Below, one piece after another: positions 24,701 to 35,465 of a DNA stretch of 64,000 nt. Under the pieces are notes generated by a model. The model was not told the DNA's origin. It did not search any database and was given only the letters and a program-made list of their open reading frames with translations. Each line of letters starts with the position of its first letter. The stretch's first letter is position 1. The position numbers and the translations under genes are program-made. The stretch is from Rhizophagus clarus (taxonomy: Eukaryota > Glomeromycota > Glomeromycetes > Glomerales > Glomeraceae), in assembly GCA_015698045.1 (NCBI GenBank), contig BLAL01000356.1, forward strand, positions 434,001 through 498,000, in the 5' to 3' direction.

Positions 24701-27412
24701 CAATACGGTACTCATCCCTAAGCTGGAATACCGTATGCAAGTCACTCACCTTTCAGATAAGGACTGTTATATCGCTACAAGACTCGTCCGCTCGCTGGTT
24801 AAGCAGAAGGCTAACTTTTTTCAAGCTCTTCCCAATCCTATTTTATATCTTTCCCAAGCTTTGGGATTGATCAATTTGTCTTCCCATTTGATTCAATGTC
24901 ATGCTAATAATTTGTTTTTAATGGCTAATTCTACTACTTCTTTTATTCAACGTTTATTTGTTTATAGATTAATGTTGATTCAGTTTCAATTTTTGATTCC
25001 TGTTTCTCCTTTGATGGTGGTTGATTGGTCTTTATGATCCAATATGAATGCTTTTAAATGTGATTATATCGCCTGCACTCTTGCTTCCATGGTATCCACC
25101 CCCCTTCTGACTGCGACATGCTAATTCCACTTTACTATGTCCGGACCTTACTCTACCTGGCCATACTCCTTTATATTCATGTATGAGTCCTAAAACTTTC
25201 AAGGCTTGCCTTAAGGTTCTCCGAAGACGTCATTTGTATTATCTCTCGCAATTGATCACGCCCATTGGCACCCATCTTGTTTCCTGGACCGCCTATCAGA
25301 CTGCTTATATTGCTCTATTGGCTGACAAACGTGGTCGTTCTCTCCCACATAAATGGTACTTGGATATTCAGGCTACTACTACCATCCCTGACTCGCACGA
25401 TCATTTATACGATCGCTACGTGTGTTCTCCTACAGAAGTTCCTGTAGTTTCTTTAGTTCCTGGTATTACTACTAATCAAAAGAATAGGCATTGGCTTGTT
25501 ACACTAGATGGCAACGCTGCTCCTCTTTTCGGCAAGCAGCTTACCGTTCAACCAAAGAAAGACACTTATATAATTGTTCATTGGACGTCTGATTGCCTTT
25601 CATATCCTGGTGATGTTATTCATCTTCACCCATGCCCAGGTTGTGATGCTCATGTTCCCTTCCCTGCTGCTAATAAATACACCACTGTCGAACCAAGGTG
25701 TACTTTCACGGTCTTCCTATTAAATCTTTGATTCTTCCCACCCATAATGAGCGCATTCGGCTGAATACTACGGAAGTGGTTTCCCCCTACTTCTGGGCTG
25801 ACCTTTGTACCATAGTGGTTTCATACTACGCGCGTTTATCTATTCTCCCTGATTTTTCTTCTTCCCTCCTCGCGATGAACGGTGATATGGCAAGTCCTTC
25901 ACCTTTATGCGACTCGTCCGGTCTTCCTCCTCCTGTTGTGCTTCCGTCAGGTTCTCATTACTGGTACTATACCGATGGTTCTCTTATTAACCTAGGTTCA
26001 CCTGAGGTCTCGATGGGTTGGTCTTGGGTCCAGATTATTCATGATGCTGGATATTTAAACTCTGTTGCTACTTATGCATATGGCACTATCCGCAATTGGC
26101 CTTCCTCCACTAGAGTTGAAACCGCTGCGATTTATGCTGCTCTAAGCGTCACTCCCAAAGATTCTGTTGTTTCTTTATACACAGATTCTCAAGCTGCTAT
26201 TGATGGTTTGCATTCTTGCTCTTCCTCTACCTATACTAACAGTCGTTTCTATTACAAAACCACCAATTTTGAACTTTGGGCCTCTATAGAATGTTGTATT
26301 CGTGAGAAACGACTGTCTGTTCTTCCCGTTAAAGTCAAAGGTCACGATGGCAATTATTGGAATGATTTTGCCGACTCTCTTGCTAACTCTGCGCATCAGT
26401 CAGATGATGCTTTTCCCCTTCCTGAAGCCATTATCACCTCTTCACACAACGTCCGCCTGGTTTACGATAACATTGTTTGTGAATCCAATCCTAGGCGCCT
26501 CTTTAAGGTTTATTACCAGGCTACCTATATGAGAGACCTTTTGTTACTCAAACGCTTTCAGTTTACTTTTGTTTGACTGATCGGGATGATTATATCGTTG
26601 ACTGGGATCTTACCTGGTTCACCCTTAATTACTCTCCATCTCACGACGCTTCCTTCCACGCTCACCACGCTTCAAGACACTACACTTTCAAATTTAAGCT
26701 TTTCCTTGATGACTTGCCTCTCCTGGAGAAGTTGAAAATTACACGTCCGGATCTTTATATTGATCTTTTAACGTGTCGCTCCTGCTGTATTCGCAAAGAA
26801 GACCTGATGCACCTCATTCTCTGCTCTAAATGACGTACTGCTATGCATCAGATTTTTCAATCCCACCAGAATCATTTATTCTCCAAGCTTCGTGAAGCTG
26901 GCGAATTGGCTGATGTGGATCCCACTCCGATGATCAGGAAGCTTTCTTCTCTTTCTTGCTGGTCTATTTCCTCTACTAATTAGTCCTCGTATGCTCTCAT
27001 TCGGGGTTGTTTGCCCATACTTTTTATCGATTTATTCGTAGAATTATCCATTCCTAGACAGTCTGCTATGAAGGATGTAGCTGCGATTCACAACAATTTT
27101 ATCCAGAAACTTAGACGACGCATCTGGAACCTGCGTACCTATGACAAAAGTAGATGGGAAAATGCGATGCACATTACTCTTAAATTAAAAACTACTCCTC
27201 AGCCTTCTAATTTGCCTGCTTTCACGTATGTGCCTTTCTCCTCATTACCTCTTCTGACCCATCTCGTAACTTCACGTGACTCCGGAACTGATTGGATTAA
27301 GAACTCGATGCTCCAGGGATTACCATGGTATAATCATTTGTCAGGTTTTATGGGTCGTCTAACGGTGCTACTTAATAACAGCTTTTGCAGGATGGGATGT
27401 CAATTTTTATAG
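21780..27412 (+). pseudogene. LINE copy 3 ORF2, heavily decayed
   Basis: Colinear with copy 1 ORF2. I count about seven premature stops (for example TGA at 23,316-23,318, TAA near 23,759, TGA near 23,970, TGA at 25,035-25,037, TGA near 26,831, TAG near 26,981) and three frameshifts (near 25,105, 25,720 and 26,573). Most stops are CGA to TGA, CAA to TAA or TGG to TAG/TGA, that is C-to-T on one strand or the other. RT motifs GIDQGEVISP and FMDDST and the RNase H motifs are still readable. Confidence 0.88.
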
Positions 27413-27719
27413 TGGGCGTGTTATCCGTTATTATGTTAGCATAGTTGCTTCTACTTTGGTTGGAATATATCAAGGGGGAAGATCTAAGGAAATTTAGTGT
27501 AATGTGATTACTCTTTTAGATTAGTCTTTATTACTTTATTTTTACTTAGGAGACTATATAGCTTTATTTTTAGTTAGTTTTATTTTATTTTTGTTTTCTT
27601 TTTATTTTTATAAATTGTATCGATTAAATATTAATTAATAAAGATATTGGCTACTATGCCGCGTTTGCCTTGAATTTAAATTCTTTCTTAAAGAAATTAT
27701 AGATATTAGTCATATGAAC

Positions 27720-27877
27720 CTATTGGCAACAGAGTCCCAAAAATCATAGCGGCTTCTACCATTAATATTGTGGTAGGCGCGGTTTCTGTCTCGGCGTATG
27801 TCAACAAGTTCGTCCATCATAGCCCAGTTCCAATGGACGTTATAGTGGGAACGACGTGAACATGTGTGGCGAGGCAT
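27720..27877 (-). CDS. Myb/SANT-like protein, exon 1
   Basis: First exon of the gene whose exons 2-4 lie at 2,128-1,748. ATG at 27,877 (MPRHTCSRRSHYN). It encodes helices 1 and 2 of the Myb/SANT-type fold: WNWAMMDELVDIRRD, then SRYDFWDSVANR, with the spaced Trp residues usual for the fold. Longer upstream starts exist in frame, but the extension is AT-rich and not protein-like, so this ATG was preferred. The donor reads AATAG/GTTCAT, which is weak. The intron then runs through the LINE array to the acceptor AATAAATAG at 2,129. Confidence 0.7.
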
Positions 27878-29369
27878 TATTAGTTTAGATTTGATTTTTA
27901 TAATTTGATTTTGGGATGAGTAAAAATTTGAAAGAAAGTCGTAAAATGTCACTTTAAATAAAATTTGAACAATACCTCTTTGGTTTGATTTATTTCTCGT
28001 TTCAATTAAAATTTAATTTATTACACTTTTCATCATTAAATATATTAATTAAATCATGTACATGTTTAATTGTTTTAATAAATATCAATATATCATATTT
28101 AAAAATAAAACAATTTATTATTAGCACATTCTATTGAATTTTAAATATTTTGCATACATTTCTTAAAAAAATTAATTTTTTTTAATCAATTTAATTAAAA
28201 ATAATTATATTCTGATTAAATATTTTGCGTACATTTCTTAAAAAAATCATAAAAAAATCTTGTACATCGTACATGCAATTACTAAATATCATCCCCTTGT
28301 GATAAATAAAAAATTACGCAACACAAATTCAATACAAATTTAACACAAATTTAACAAATTTAACGAAATTTGGCCAAAATTAATAATTTTTTACCAGAAT
28401 TATTAACACAAATTGAACACAAATTGAACACAAGTTTCAGTCACGATTTATTTATGTCACGCCCGCGTTGTTGATAATTAAACAAATAAATCTGCATGAT
28501 ATGATTATACATACAGTATCGTATTTTCTGGCCAATCAAAATTAGGCTGATCCTTACATGTGATTTAATCTGCACGCGTTTTTTGTCCTATTTATTTTTT
28601 GTCTCTTTATTTCTTTATTTTTTTGTTCAATATTTTTCTCTTCTTTTTATTATTTCTTTATCCTTTTGTTCAATATTTTTTAATTATATACAGAATATTT
28701 ACATATATTTCATAATTTATTGCTTTACAGGTATAGAAATATTTGTTTATTAATAATAATTATTTCATTATTTATTACTTCTGTATCGTAATACTGACAA
28801 TAATATACATGTTTCCTTTATTTCTTTTTACTTGTACTTTAATACTAACGATCGATACTAACAATACTAATTATGTTTTTTTTACTCCTTTTACTTAATA
28901 CTAACAACATGTTTATTTTTTATTTTGTCTCTTCTTTCTTTTATTTTTAGTTTATTCTTTGCAGGTATAGAAATATTTGTTTATTAATACTAATTATTTT
29001 CGTTTTCTTTTTACCTCTGTTACTTTGTGTCGTAATACTAACAATAATATCCATATTTCCTTTATTCCTTTTTACTTGTACTTTAATACTAACGATAATA
29101 TCCATGTTTCTACTGTTTCTTTAACTCTTTTTACTCTAATATTAACAACACTAACAATACTAGCAATATTTCTTTTATCTTTATATCTAATACCAACGTT
29201 ACTATAGCTGTTTCTCTTCTTTTTACATCTAATTGTATCGTTACTCTTTCTTTTTTTACTTTTATATATTCTGTATATAGTAATAAATACTTGTAATTTT
29301 TTATAATTTAATTCATATATTATCTAATAAAATATACATTATATAAACTTATAGTACAAAAATGAATTT
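27878..29369. other. AT-rich 5' flank of the Myb/SANT-like gene
   Basis: No gene seen. It would hold the promoter of the minus-strand gene. It contains direct repeats of ATTTAACACAAATT-like words (28,320-28,440), a less AT-rich patch near 28,440-28,590, and a T-rich stretch with repeated ACTAACAATA words (28,780-29,200). Short apparent reading frames in the T-rich stretch are low-complexity and are not called. Confidence 0.5.
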
Positions 29370-29765
29370 TGAAACATTACAAAATATTTATGTAAAATTA
29401 CGAATCGTCAAAATATTTTAAAAAGTTGTGAAATATTATGCAATAAAATTACACAATATTACGAACCGTAAAATTACGAAACTTTGCATATCATAATATT
29501 TTGAAATATTTTAAAAAGTTACAAAATATTACGCTTACGCAAACTTGCGGCGGGTCTGGAAACTTACGAAATATTATGTAAAATTACGAAATATTGCGAA
29601 TGCGTAAAATTACGGAATATTACGAACTGTAAAATTATGAAACTTTGCATATCATAATATTTTGAAATATTTTAAAAAGTTACGAAATATTACTCTTCCG
29701 CAAACTTGCGGCGGGTCTGGAAACTTATGAAATATTACGATGCGTAATCTTGCACAACTTTTCGC
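29370..29765. repeat. Right subterminal repeats of the 807-29,781 element
   Basis: Two imperfect direct copies of a unit of about 200 bp. Each ends in GCAAACTTGCGGCGGGTCTGG and contains many AAATATTACGAA/GTAAAATTACG words like those of the 50-bp array at the other end. The unit is AT-rich except for the GGCGGGTCTGG core. Confidence 0.8.
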
Positions 29766-29781
29766 ACTATAAAATTTCCTG

Positions 29782-31195
29782 ATGTTATATATGATAATTC
29801 TTTAACATGTGTAGTAACTTGTGATTCTGCAAAGCAACGTATTTATAAAATTCAAGGTCAACTCTATTTTAATATTTTCCCAGGGTTCTTACACCAATTA
29901 CGTCCTTTAGCAGACTTTTCAGCCAATATCCATCAGGCAATCAAAATCATATTTACTCATATTTGGAATGTCTGGTATTCAGAAGATTGAAATGTAACTG
30001 AATACATTATTAAATGATTTGCTGGTATGGCTACTGGTAGAAAAATGTATTTGATTCTTTATCTTAAATCTGGTCAAGACTGGGATAAAGGTATTATAAC
30101 TGATTTTATCCAGCGTTATGTTTTAGGTACTCAGCTAGTCTATAAAACAAGTGATCCTCAAACGATTTTGGGCAGTTTTAATGGGCAATTATTAGGTAAA
30201 GTACTTCTTTTGCTTGAAGAAATGCCAACAGAAAAAAGCCAATGGAATTCATTATATCGTGCTCTCAAAGATAAAGTTACTAGTGATACTATTGAAATCC
30301 ATGAAAAATATAAAACACCTACTCAATATAAAAACTTTATGTCTACTATCGTTCTTACTAATGAAAATGCTCTCAGAGTTGAGAATGATGATAGACGAAC
30401 AGTTTTCTTAGATATCTCACCTGCTCGAAAAAGAGATTTGCAATATTTCAAACAGTTAGGTGATGCAATGAAATATCCAGGAGTGGGTGAGGCCTTCTAT
30501 GCTTACTTAAAAATTATTGCTGATAAATATCCAGATTTTAATGGCAACCCACCTTCTATGACTGCATCTAAGCAAGAGAATATCGTATCTACTCTTCCAC
30601 CGTTATTTTAATTTATAAAGGAAGCATATATAGCAAAAGCTGATTATACGATTACATGCTTACCAGTTCATATATGTTATGCTACCTATACAAGCTACTG
30701 TATAAGTAGAAATATTACACCCTTATTTAAAGTTGTGGTTGCAAGAACATTATCAAGTGAGTTAAATATGACTAGCAACGTAGTTAAAATTAATGGAAAG
30801 TGTACTAGAGTTTACAACTTATCTAGAAAGACTTTATACGAGAAATACCTTAGTAATAACTGGATTCATAAAACTGATGAAATTGATATCGAGGAGATTG
30901 ATATTCCTAAAAAATTTGTATCTGATCCTAAAGCTCTCGATCAGTTCTTAGCACAAATTGAAATAGATACACTAAATAAGCAAAAGAAAAGTTCACCTCC
31001 AGTTCCTCCAAAGCCAGCACATCTAAAGGTAGAAGTGTCATCAGACTGGAAAGAAGAAGCGACTTCTCCATTGATACCATCTGAGCCCACTGCTTCAGAA
31101 TCTGTTGAAAATCTAATAGATAACTTCATAACAGAACTAAATATTCTTATACCATTTTCGGCTAAGTCAGAGCAAGAATCAGAGGTAGAGTAAGA
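29782..31195 (+). pseudogene. Polinton SF3 (D5-like) helicase, 3' part
   Basis: Viral-type superfamily 3 helicase/primase module of the Polinton. The segment from about 29,870 has the pre-helicase FPGF word. It is followed by a Walker A-like loop (LYLKSGQDWDKGI, diverged from the usual GxGKG), Walker B-like LLLEEMP, and the SF3 motif C region (STIVLTNENALRV with a following Arg finger region DDRRTVFLD). A C-terminal extension rich in Pro, Ser and Glu follows to 31,195. Known role: unwinding element DNA together with the self-primed polymerase. The gene is split from its 5' part by the 807-29,781 element and is a broken fossil. Confidence 0.75.
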
Positions 31196-31316
31196 ACCAA
31201 AGTAAGAATCAAAGATAGAGCCAGAACCATATGGAATACCTGGTTCTTCTATACCAGCTGAACCATCTAAATCACAAGAGGTATCAAAGCCAGTTCAAAA
31301 AGTTGATCCAGATCCC

Positions 31317-31838
31317 ATGCCTAAAATGAATACCGCCAAATATTGGGAATGGATAGATAAACATAAATATGACAACATAAAGCCCTGGTATAATAATTCT
31401 CGTGATGAAATGATAAATGAGCTATATTCTGTAGCCAAGAAATGTTGGACTAAATATATAGACGAAGATGACCCCTATAACTGGGATATGCTCTTAGCCG
31501 AATTGGAGGAATTTGATAAGATTGTAAGAAGAGATAATCTGTATCTCGCCCAATTTAGTGATGCCATAGATAAGCTAAAAAAATGGATCAAATATAATGA
31601 TGAGGTGGATAGGCACATAAAATGTATAGAACTTGCTGACTATCTAAGAAAATATATTGAGAATAAGGAAACTGTATTTGTAGATCCCCCTTCTGGCTAT
31701 AAAGTTGCAAAATTACAACCACAGATAATTGAATGCCATAGCCAAATAAATGAATGTGAATGTATGGAGGCCAATGAGAGGAAATACAAATCTGATTATA
31801 ACGAAGATAACTTATATGATGAAATCGATCAAATATAA
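31317..31838 (+). CDS. Hypothetical Polinton protein (173 aa)
   Basis: Uninterrupted frame between the helicase and the polymerase. It is rich in charged and aromatic residues (YWEWIDKHKYDNIKPWYNN), largely helical in appearance, with an acidic C-terminus (YNEDNLYDEIDQI). No domain recognised. It lies in frame-like continuation of the helicase tail region, so it could be a separate gene or a remnant of a longer C-terminus. About 75 bp separate it from the polymerase start. Confidence 0.45.
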   Translation: MPKMNTAKYWEWIDKHKYDNIKPWYNNSRDEMINELYSVAKKCWTKYIDEDDPYNWDMLLAELEEFDKIVRRDNLYLAQFSDAIDKLKKWIKYNDEVDRHIKCIELADYLRKYIENKETVFVDPPSGYKVAKLQPQIIECHSQINECECMEANERKYKSDYNEDNLYDEIDQI

Positions 31839-31914
31839 GGGTTAGTTATTTTATTTTTTTCAAATCTAGTAACAAAAAATTAATAATTAAATAAATACTA
31901 TATATTTCAAAGAA

Positions 31915-33753
31915 ATGTTATCAAGACTAGTTTGTCATTTACCAAATAGGTCAGATATCATAGAAGTTAAGTATAGTGGCCGACAGTTCTCTAGAGGAGG
32001 GATAACAAACCTCGATCAAAAACTTAAAGCCTGATATCCAGGCAAACAGTTTCAAATTCTACTTCTTTATGAGAACTGGAAGCCAGGTCGATGGATCATG
32101 AATGGAAAAGACACAAATCTTTTCTCCTTACTTGACCACTATGATGAGAGCCAAATGCCTGATAATATAGGTGATCCAGAGCGATTTGATAATTTTATCA
32201 TTTATATGAAGGATTCACTAGCAGTATCAGGTGGATGTAGTGATACAAATGACTGCCTTTATCAGTGCTTAAAAATGGCTTATGGCACTTATTCGAATAT
32301 GCCTCAAACTATTGAAAAACCTGAGTACATTAAAGATTATCTAAATTTGGCATGAAATGATCTTATTCCAATTGCCTGTATTGAAAAAATAGAATAATTA
32401 GCTCGAAGTATTGCTATCAATGTAGTAAGTGATTATACCTATATTTCTAAGAGTCCAGCACAAAGAAGAATAACCCTTACTCTCACTAATGGACACTATT
32501 CTTTCGTATCCAATCCAGATAGAAAACATCCCAGCTTTGAATGTAAAAGGCCAAAAAAGCCTATAACTTATCAGGAGAATGAAGTAAAAGATACTGTTCT
32601 TTTATATAATAGAAAGGAGATCAAGTTTATTACTGTCCAGCAATTTCAAAAACTTAAAGTTAGTAAAATTGACTCTTTCATTCCAGCTAAACGTCAAGAA
32701 TCATTAGAAAAGGCGTATATCAGAATTAATGCTGAACGAGATGCATTTTTACTGGAGACGAAAAAGCTGGGCCTTCCAATTGATATATCATTACTTGATT
32801 GGGATATAAAGAAAACGGCTCTTTGGCTATTTGAAAAATTAAGTGTAGGTATTCCTGCTAATGAACCTCTTGATGCACTTGAGGCACAATGGATAAGTAA
32901 AGCAATGATGGGAGGGATTATCTGAGCACAAAATAACTGGAAAGAATATAGAAGAAGTTACGATAAAACAAGTCTTTATCCTAATATTTAGCAGTCAACT
33001 TTCAACTTTCCTATCGGTAAAGGTAAGTTTCAGATTTTAAAAGACTTTACTAATCATCGAGGATATAGTCATTTTGGAATATTTTGTGTAAGTATTGAAA
33101 AGAAAGATACCCCATTATTTCGATATAATTACCATAATGTATATACTCATATTGATCTTACACGTGCCAAAGCTCTTGGCCTTCAAGTTACATTAATTCA
33201 AGATGGAGCCTCTAATGCTCTTATTTATGAAAAAGAAACTCGAATTCAGGGCAGTGTAATCTTTGGAGAGTATGTAGATTTTCTCTTTAAAATTAAGAAT
33301 CAGGGTGATATAGCTAGCCAAGTAGCTAAAAGAATTCTTAATACACTATGAGGCGCACTTTGCCAAAGAAAGAAAACATACAAGACTCTTACAATATCGA
33401 GCAAGTCTTTTGATTTTCCAGATGGTGAGGTATTAGACTCAATTATACCAATAGGAGAGGAGCAGTGGAAATTCCAATTCACGAATACAGGTAATCTCTT
33501 TAAATGTGAATACCCAAGAATTGCCCCATTCCTTCTAGCATATAGTCAAAAGATTATTTCTGAAATGGCACAACCCTATGTAGATAAAGTCAGATGTATT
33601 CATACTGATGGGTTCATTCTAGAAAAAGATGTTAACAACTCTCCTCTTTATACCTGCTCTAAAAATGCCTTTAAGACTTTAAAAGCTCTAAAATTCGAAA
33701 AAGAAGGAGAGTGTCATATAAAAAATGCTAACCAAGTAGTATGGACTGTATAA
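31915..33753 (+). pseudogene. polB: Protein-primed family B DNA polymerase (Polinton POLB), decayed
   Basis: Self-primed replicative DNA polymerase of Polintons. Recognisable parts include the palm motif A region near 32,950-33,000 (SYDKTSLYPNI) and the motif C region near 33,590-33,620 (RCIHTDGFIL, catalytic Asp in TDG). A fingers/motif B region near 33,290-33,380 and an N-terminal region with Cys (GGCSDTNDCLYQCL) near 32,230 are also visible. It is shorter than intact Polinton polymerases. It is a fossil with several breaks. It lies directly before a small unknown gene, as in a tightly packed element. Confidence 0.82.
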
Positions 33754-33789
33754 TTAAATATTTTTTTCTTTAGATGTAGTAATAAAAAA

Positions 33790-34212
33790 ATGGAACACGA
33801 CTCATTCCCATTCACAAACAAACATCCTAGTTTTATCAAGCACAAAACATATTTGGCTGATATTATAGAAGCTTTAAAGAATGTTATATTAGCAGGTTTA
33901 TGAGATGAATACAGTAAAGAAAGTTATCTTATAAAGAATCACGTAAACTATATTAAGAAAATAGAATCTGATAACAATCCAGAAGGTTATATTCATTATA
34001 CAGCTAAGAAATTATTGCCAAATAAAGAATCACATGCTGAGAAGGTTGCCATGATTCAAGCAAAGTATTCACATAATTCAGATCTTGCTTTTAAAATTAT
34101 AAAGGTCTATGATTTATATAATCGTATTCCTAAGGAAATACCACCTAGACGTAAACTTAATGAAAATGAAGCTGAAGATATATTAGCTGAACTTCTTAGC
34201 AATAAGCCATAA
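33790..34212 (+). pseudogene. Small hypothetical Polinton gene, decayed
   Basis: A coding stretch of about 140 codons starting 37 bases after the polymerase end. It is lysine- and glutamate-rich, with an open C-terminal half (PNKESHAEKVAMIQAKYSHN, later RRKLNENEAEDILAELL). No domain recognised. It is broken, with about one break. It ends just before a pair of hairpin repeats at 34,232-34,320. Confidence 0.5.
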
Positions 34213-34231
34213 ATTTATTATTAAAAATTTG

Positions 34232-34320
34232 CACAAAGACTGATGACAAAGTAACTTTGTCACTAGGTATTTTTCATTTTTTTGTATAAAGACTGATGAC
34301 GAAGTAACTTTGTCACTAGA
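34232..34320. terminator. Duplicated hairpin after the polymerase gene block
   Basis: Two direct copies (about 52 bp apart) of AAAGACTGATGACRAAGTAAC followed by TTTGTCACTAG. Each can fold, because TGACAAAGT pairs with ACTTTGTCA, and each is followed by a T-rich run. The position just after the last gene of a co-directional block suggests a 3'-end or processing signal. That function is inference. Confidence 0.45.
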
Positions 34321-34904
34321 TATTATTTATTTTTAGAAAAAATTATAATCACTGGTCAAAATCAATTCTATCGGGTACATATCAGGGACTTATATATCGG
34401 CGGCTAATCAGATAAATATCGGGTATTTTTACATATCGGGTACCCGATTTATTACACTTCAAAATATGCCTAATTACCAAGACCCCGATATCTAAACTAT
34501 TGGTCACTGATATGTTATTTAATATATATCGGGCACAGTTCTATCTTACACATATCGGGTACCCGATATGTGATACAAATTTTAATACGTTAGATTTCAT
34601 ATTATATAACGTATTAAGAAATTTTTTAGAGTTTACTTTCTTTATAGATTTTTCTTTTTAGAAATTTTTAATTCGTTTAATGTAGTTAAAAAATTTTTAT
34701 TGTCTTATTTATTGAATGCATTATCAAGTTTATAAATTTTTTGTAAAGTGTTTAAAAGTATAATTATTATTGTTAATATTTTTATTTTATTACGTATTTT
34801 ATTACAATAAATTAATAAAAAAGTTACAGTCATTTATAATACAATTTTAAGAAAAGTTTGCTCAAACTTTTCTTAATCGTGATCACGTTAGGATCAAGAG
34901 GAAC

Positions 34905-35465
34905 AAGGGAAACTGCAACCTAAAATAAATAAAAGAAACGTTAAACTGTTTCTTTAATATTCAAAAAATATCCCTCCCTCTCTCCTTACATTTCAAGTCC
35001 GGAGTCCAGCAATCTGAAAAAAATAAAGAAAGAAATGTTAGTAACGTTTCTTTAACATTAAAAAAAAATCACCACCTTTTCCAACTTACATTCCCAAGTC
35101 TGGTTCGTTCAAGAAGGCCGGCAACCTAAAAAAAATAAAGAAAGAAACATTAGTAATGTTTCTTTAATATTAAAAAAAAATCCCCCGCCCTTTCTAACTT
35201 ACATTCCCAAGTCTGGTTCGTCCAAGAAGGCCGGCAACCTAAAAAAAATAAAGAAAGAAACGTTAGTAACATTTCTTTAATATTAAAAAAAAATCACCAC
35301 CCTTTTCAACTTACATTTCCCAAGTCTGGTTCGTCCAAGAAGGCTGGCAACCTAAAAAAAATAAAGAAAGAAACATTAGTAACGTTTCTTTAATATTAAA
35401 AAAAAATTCCTCCCACCCCTTCCAACTTACATTCCAAGTCTGGGAGTCCAGCAACCTAAAAAAAA
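34905..35465 (-). repeat. Array of exon-like cassettes, minus orientation
   Basis: Five to six tandem units of about 105-120 bp. Read on the minus strand each has a T-rich tract ending TTTTTAG, a core of about 36 nt (TTGCCGGCCTTCTTGGACGA, then ACCAGACTTGGGAAT), and GTAAGTT. The units are joined by AAAGAAACGTTACTAATGTTTC-type linkers. The core is bounded exactly like a micro-exon. Similar arrays lie at 52.3-53.0 and 53.7-57.0 kb. Confidence 0.8.

Larger units (their letters stand above)
18523..27669 (+). mobile_element. Full-length LINE, copy 3 (heavily decayed, carries a hAT-like insertion)
   Basis: Third tandem copy, colinear with copies 1 and 2 over its whole length (about 8,150 bp once the 989-bp insertion and its 8-bp duplication at 18,975-19,971 are subtracted). 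ORF1 and ORF2 both carry several stops and frameshifts. It ends at the fourth copy of the target, 27,670-27,684, next to intron 1 sequence of the Myb/SANT-like gene. It is the oldest-looking of the three. Confidence 0.9.
807..29781. mobile_element. TIR DNA transposon carrying a Myb/SANT-like gene, inserted in the helicase gene
   Basis: Seen: the left end CAGGAAATTTTATAG at 807 and its exact inverse at 29,767-29,781. Similarity extends to about 38 bp with a few mismatches. An AT dinucleotide flanks each end (805-806 and 29,782-29,783). Both ends have AT-rich subterminal repeats built on GTAATATTACG/TTTACGA words. Without the LINE array the element is about 3.5 kb. It holds one recognisable gene, a minus-strand Myb/SANT-like protein, and no transposase that I can see. 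Inference: a non-autonomous element. A 2-bp AT duplication with a Myb-like partner protein recalls the Harbinger/ISL2EU group, but AT is self-complementary, so the duplication is ambiguous. Confidence 0.72.

Noticed and set aside
2180-27669. Repeat-induced point mutation (RIP) as the cause of LINE decay
   Set aside because: C-to-T changes are too sparse and in mixed contexts (CpG and CpA), and copy 1 is almost untouched although it lies beside two homologues.
27878-27952. Upstream in-frame ATG for the Myb/SANT-like exon 1
   Set aside because: The 25-codon extension is Phe/Tyr/Lys/Ile-rich from AT-rich DNA and has no counterpart in the decayed paralogue; the MPRH start fits better.
28977-29207. 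76-codon frame in T-rich DNA
   Set aside because: Low-complexity ACTAACAATA repeats; the same holds for 38,098-38,322.
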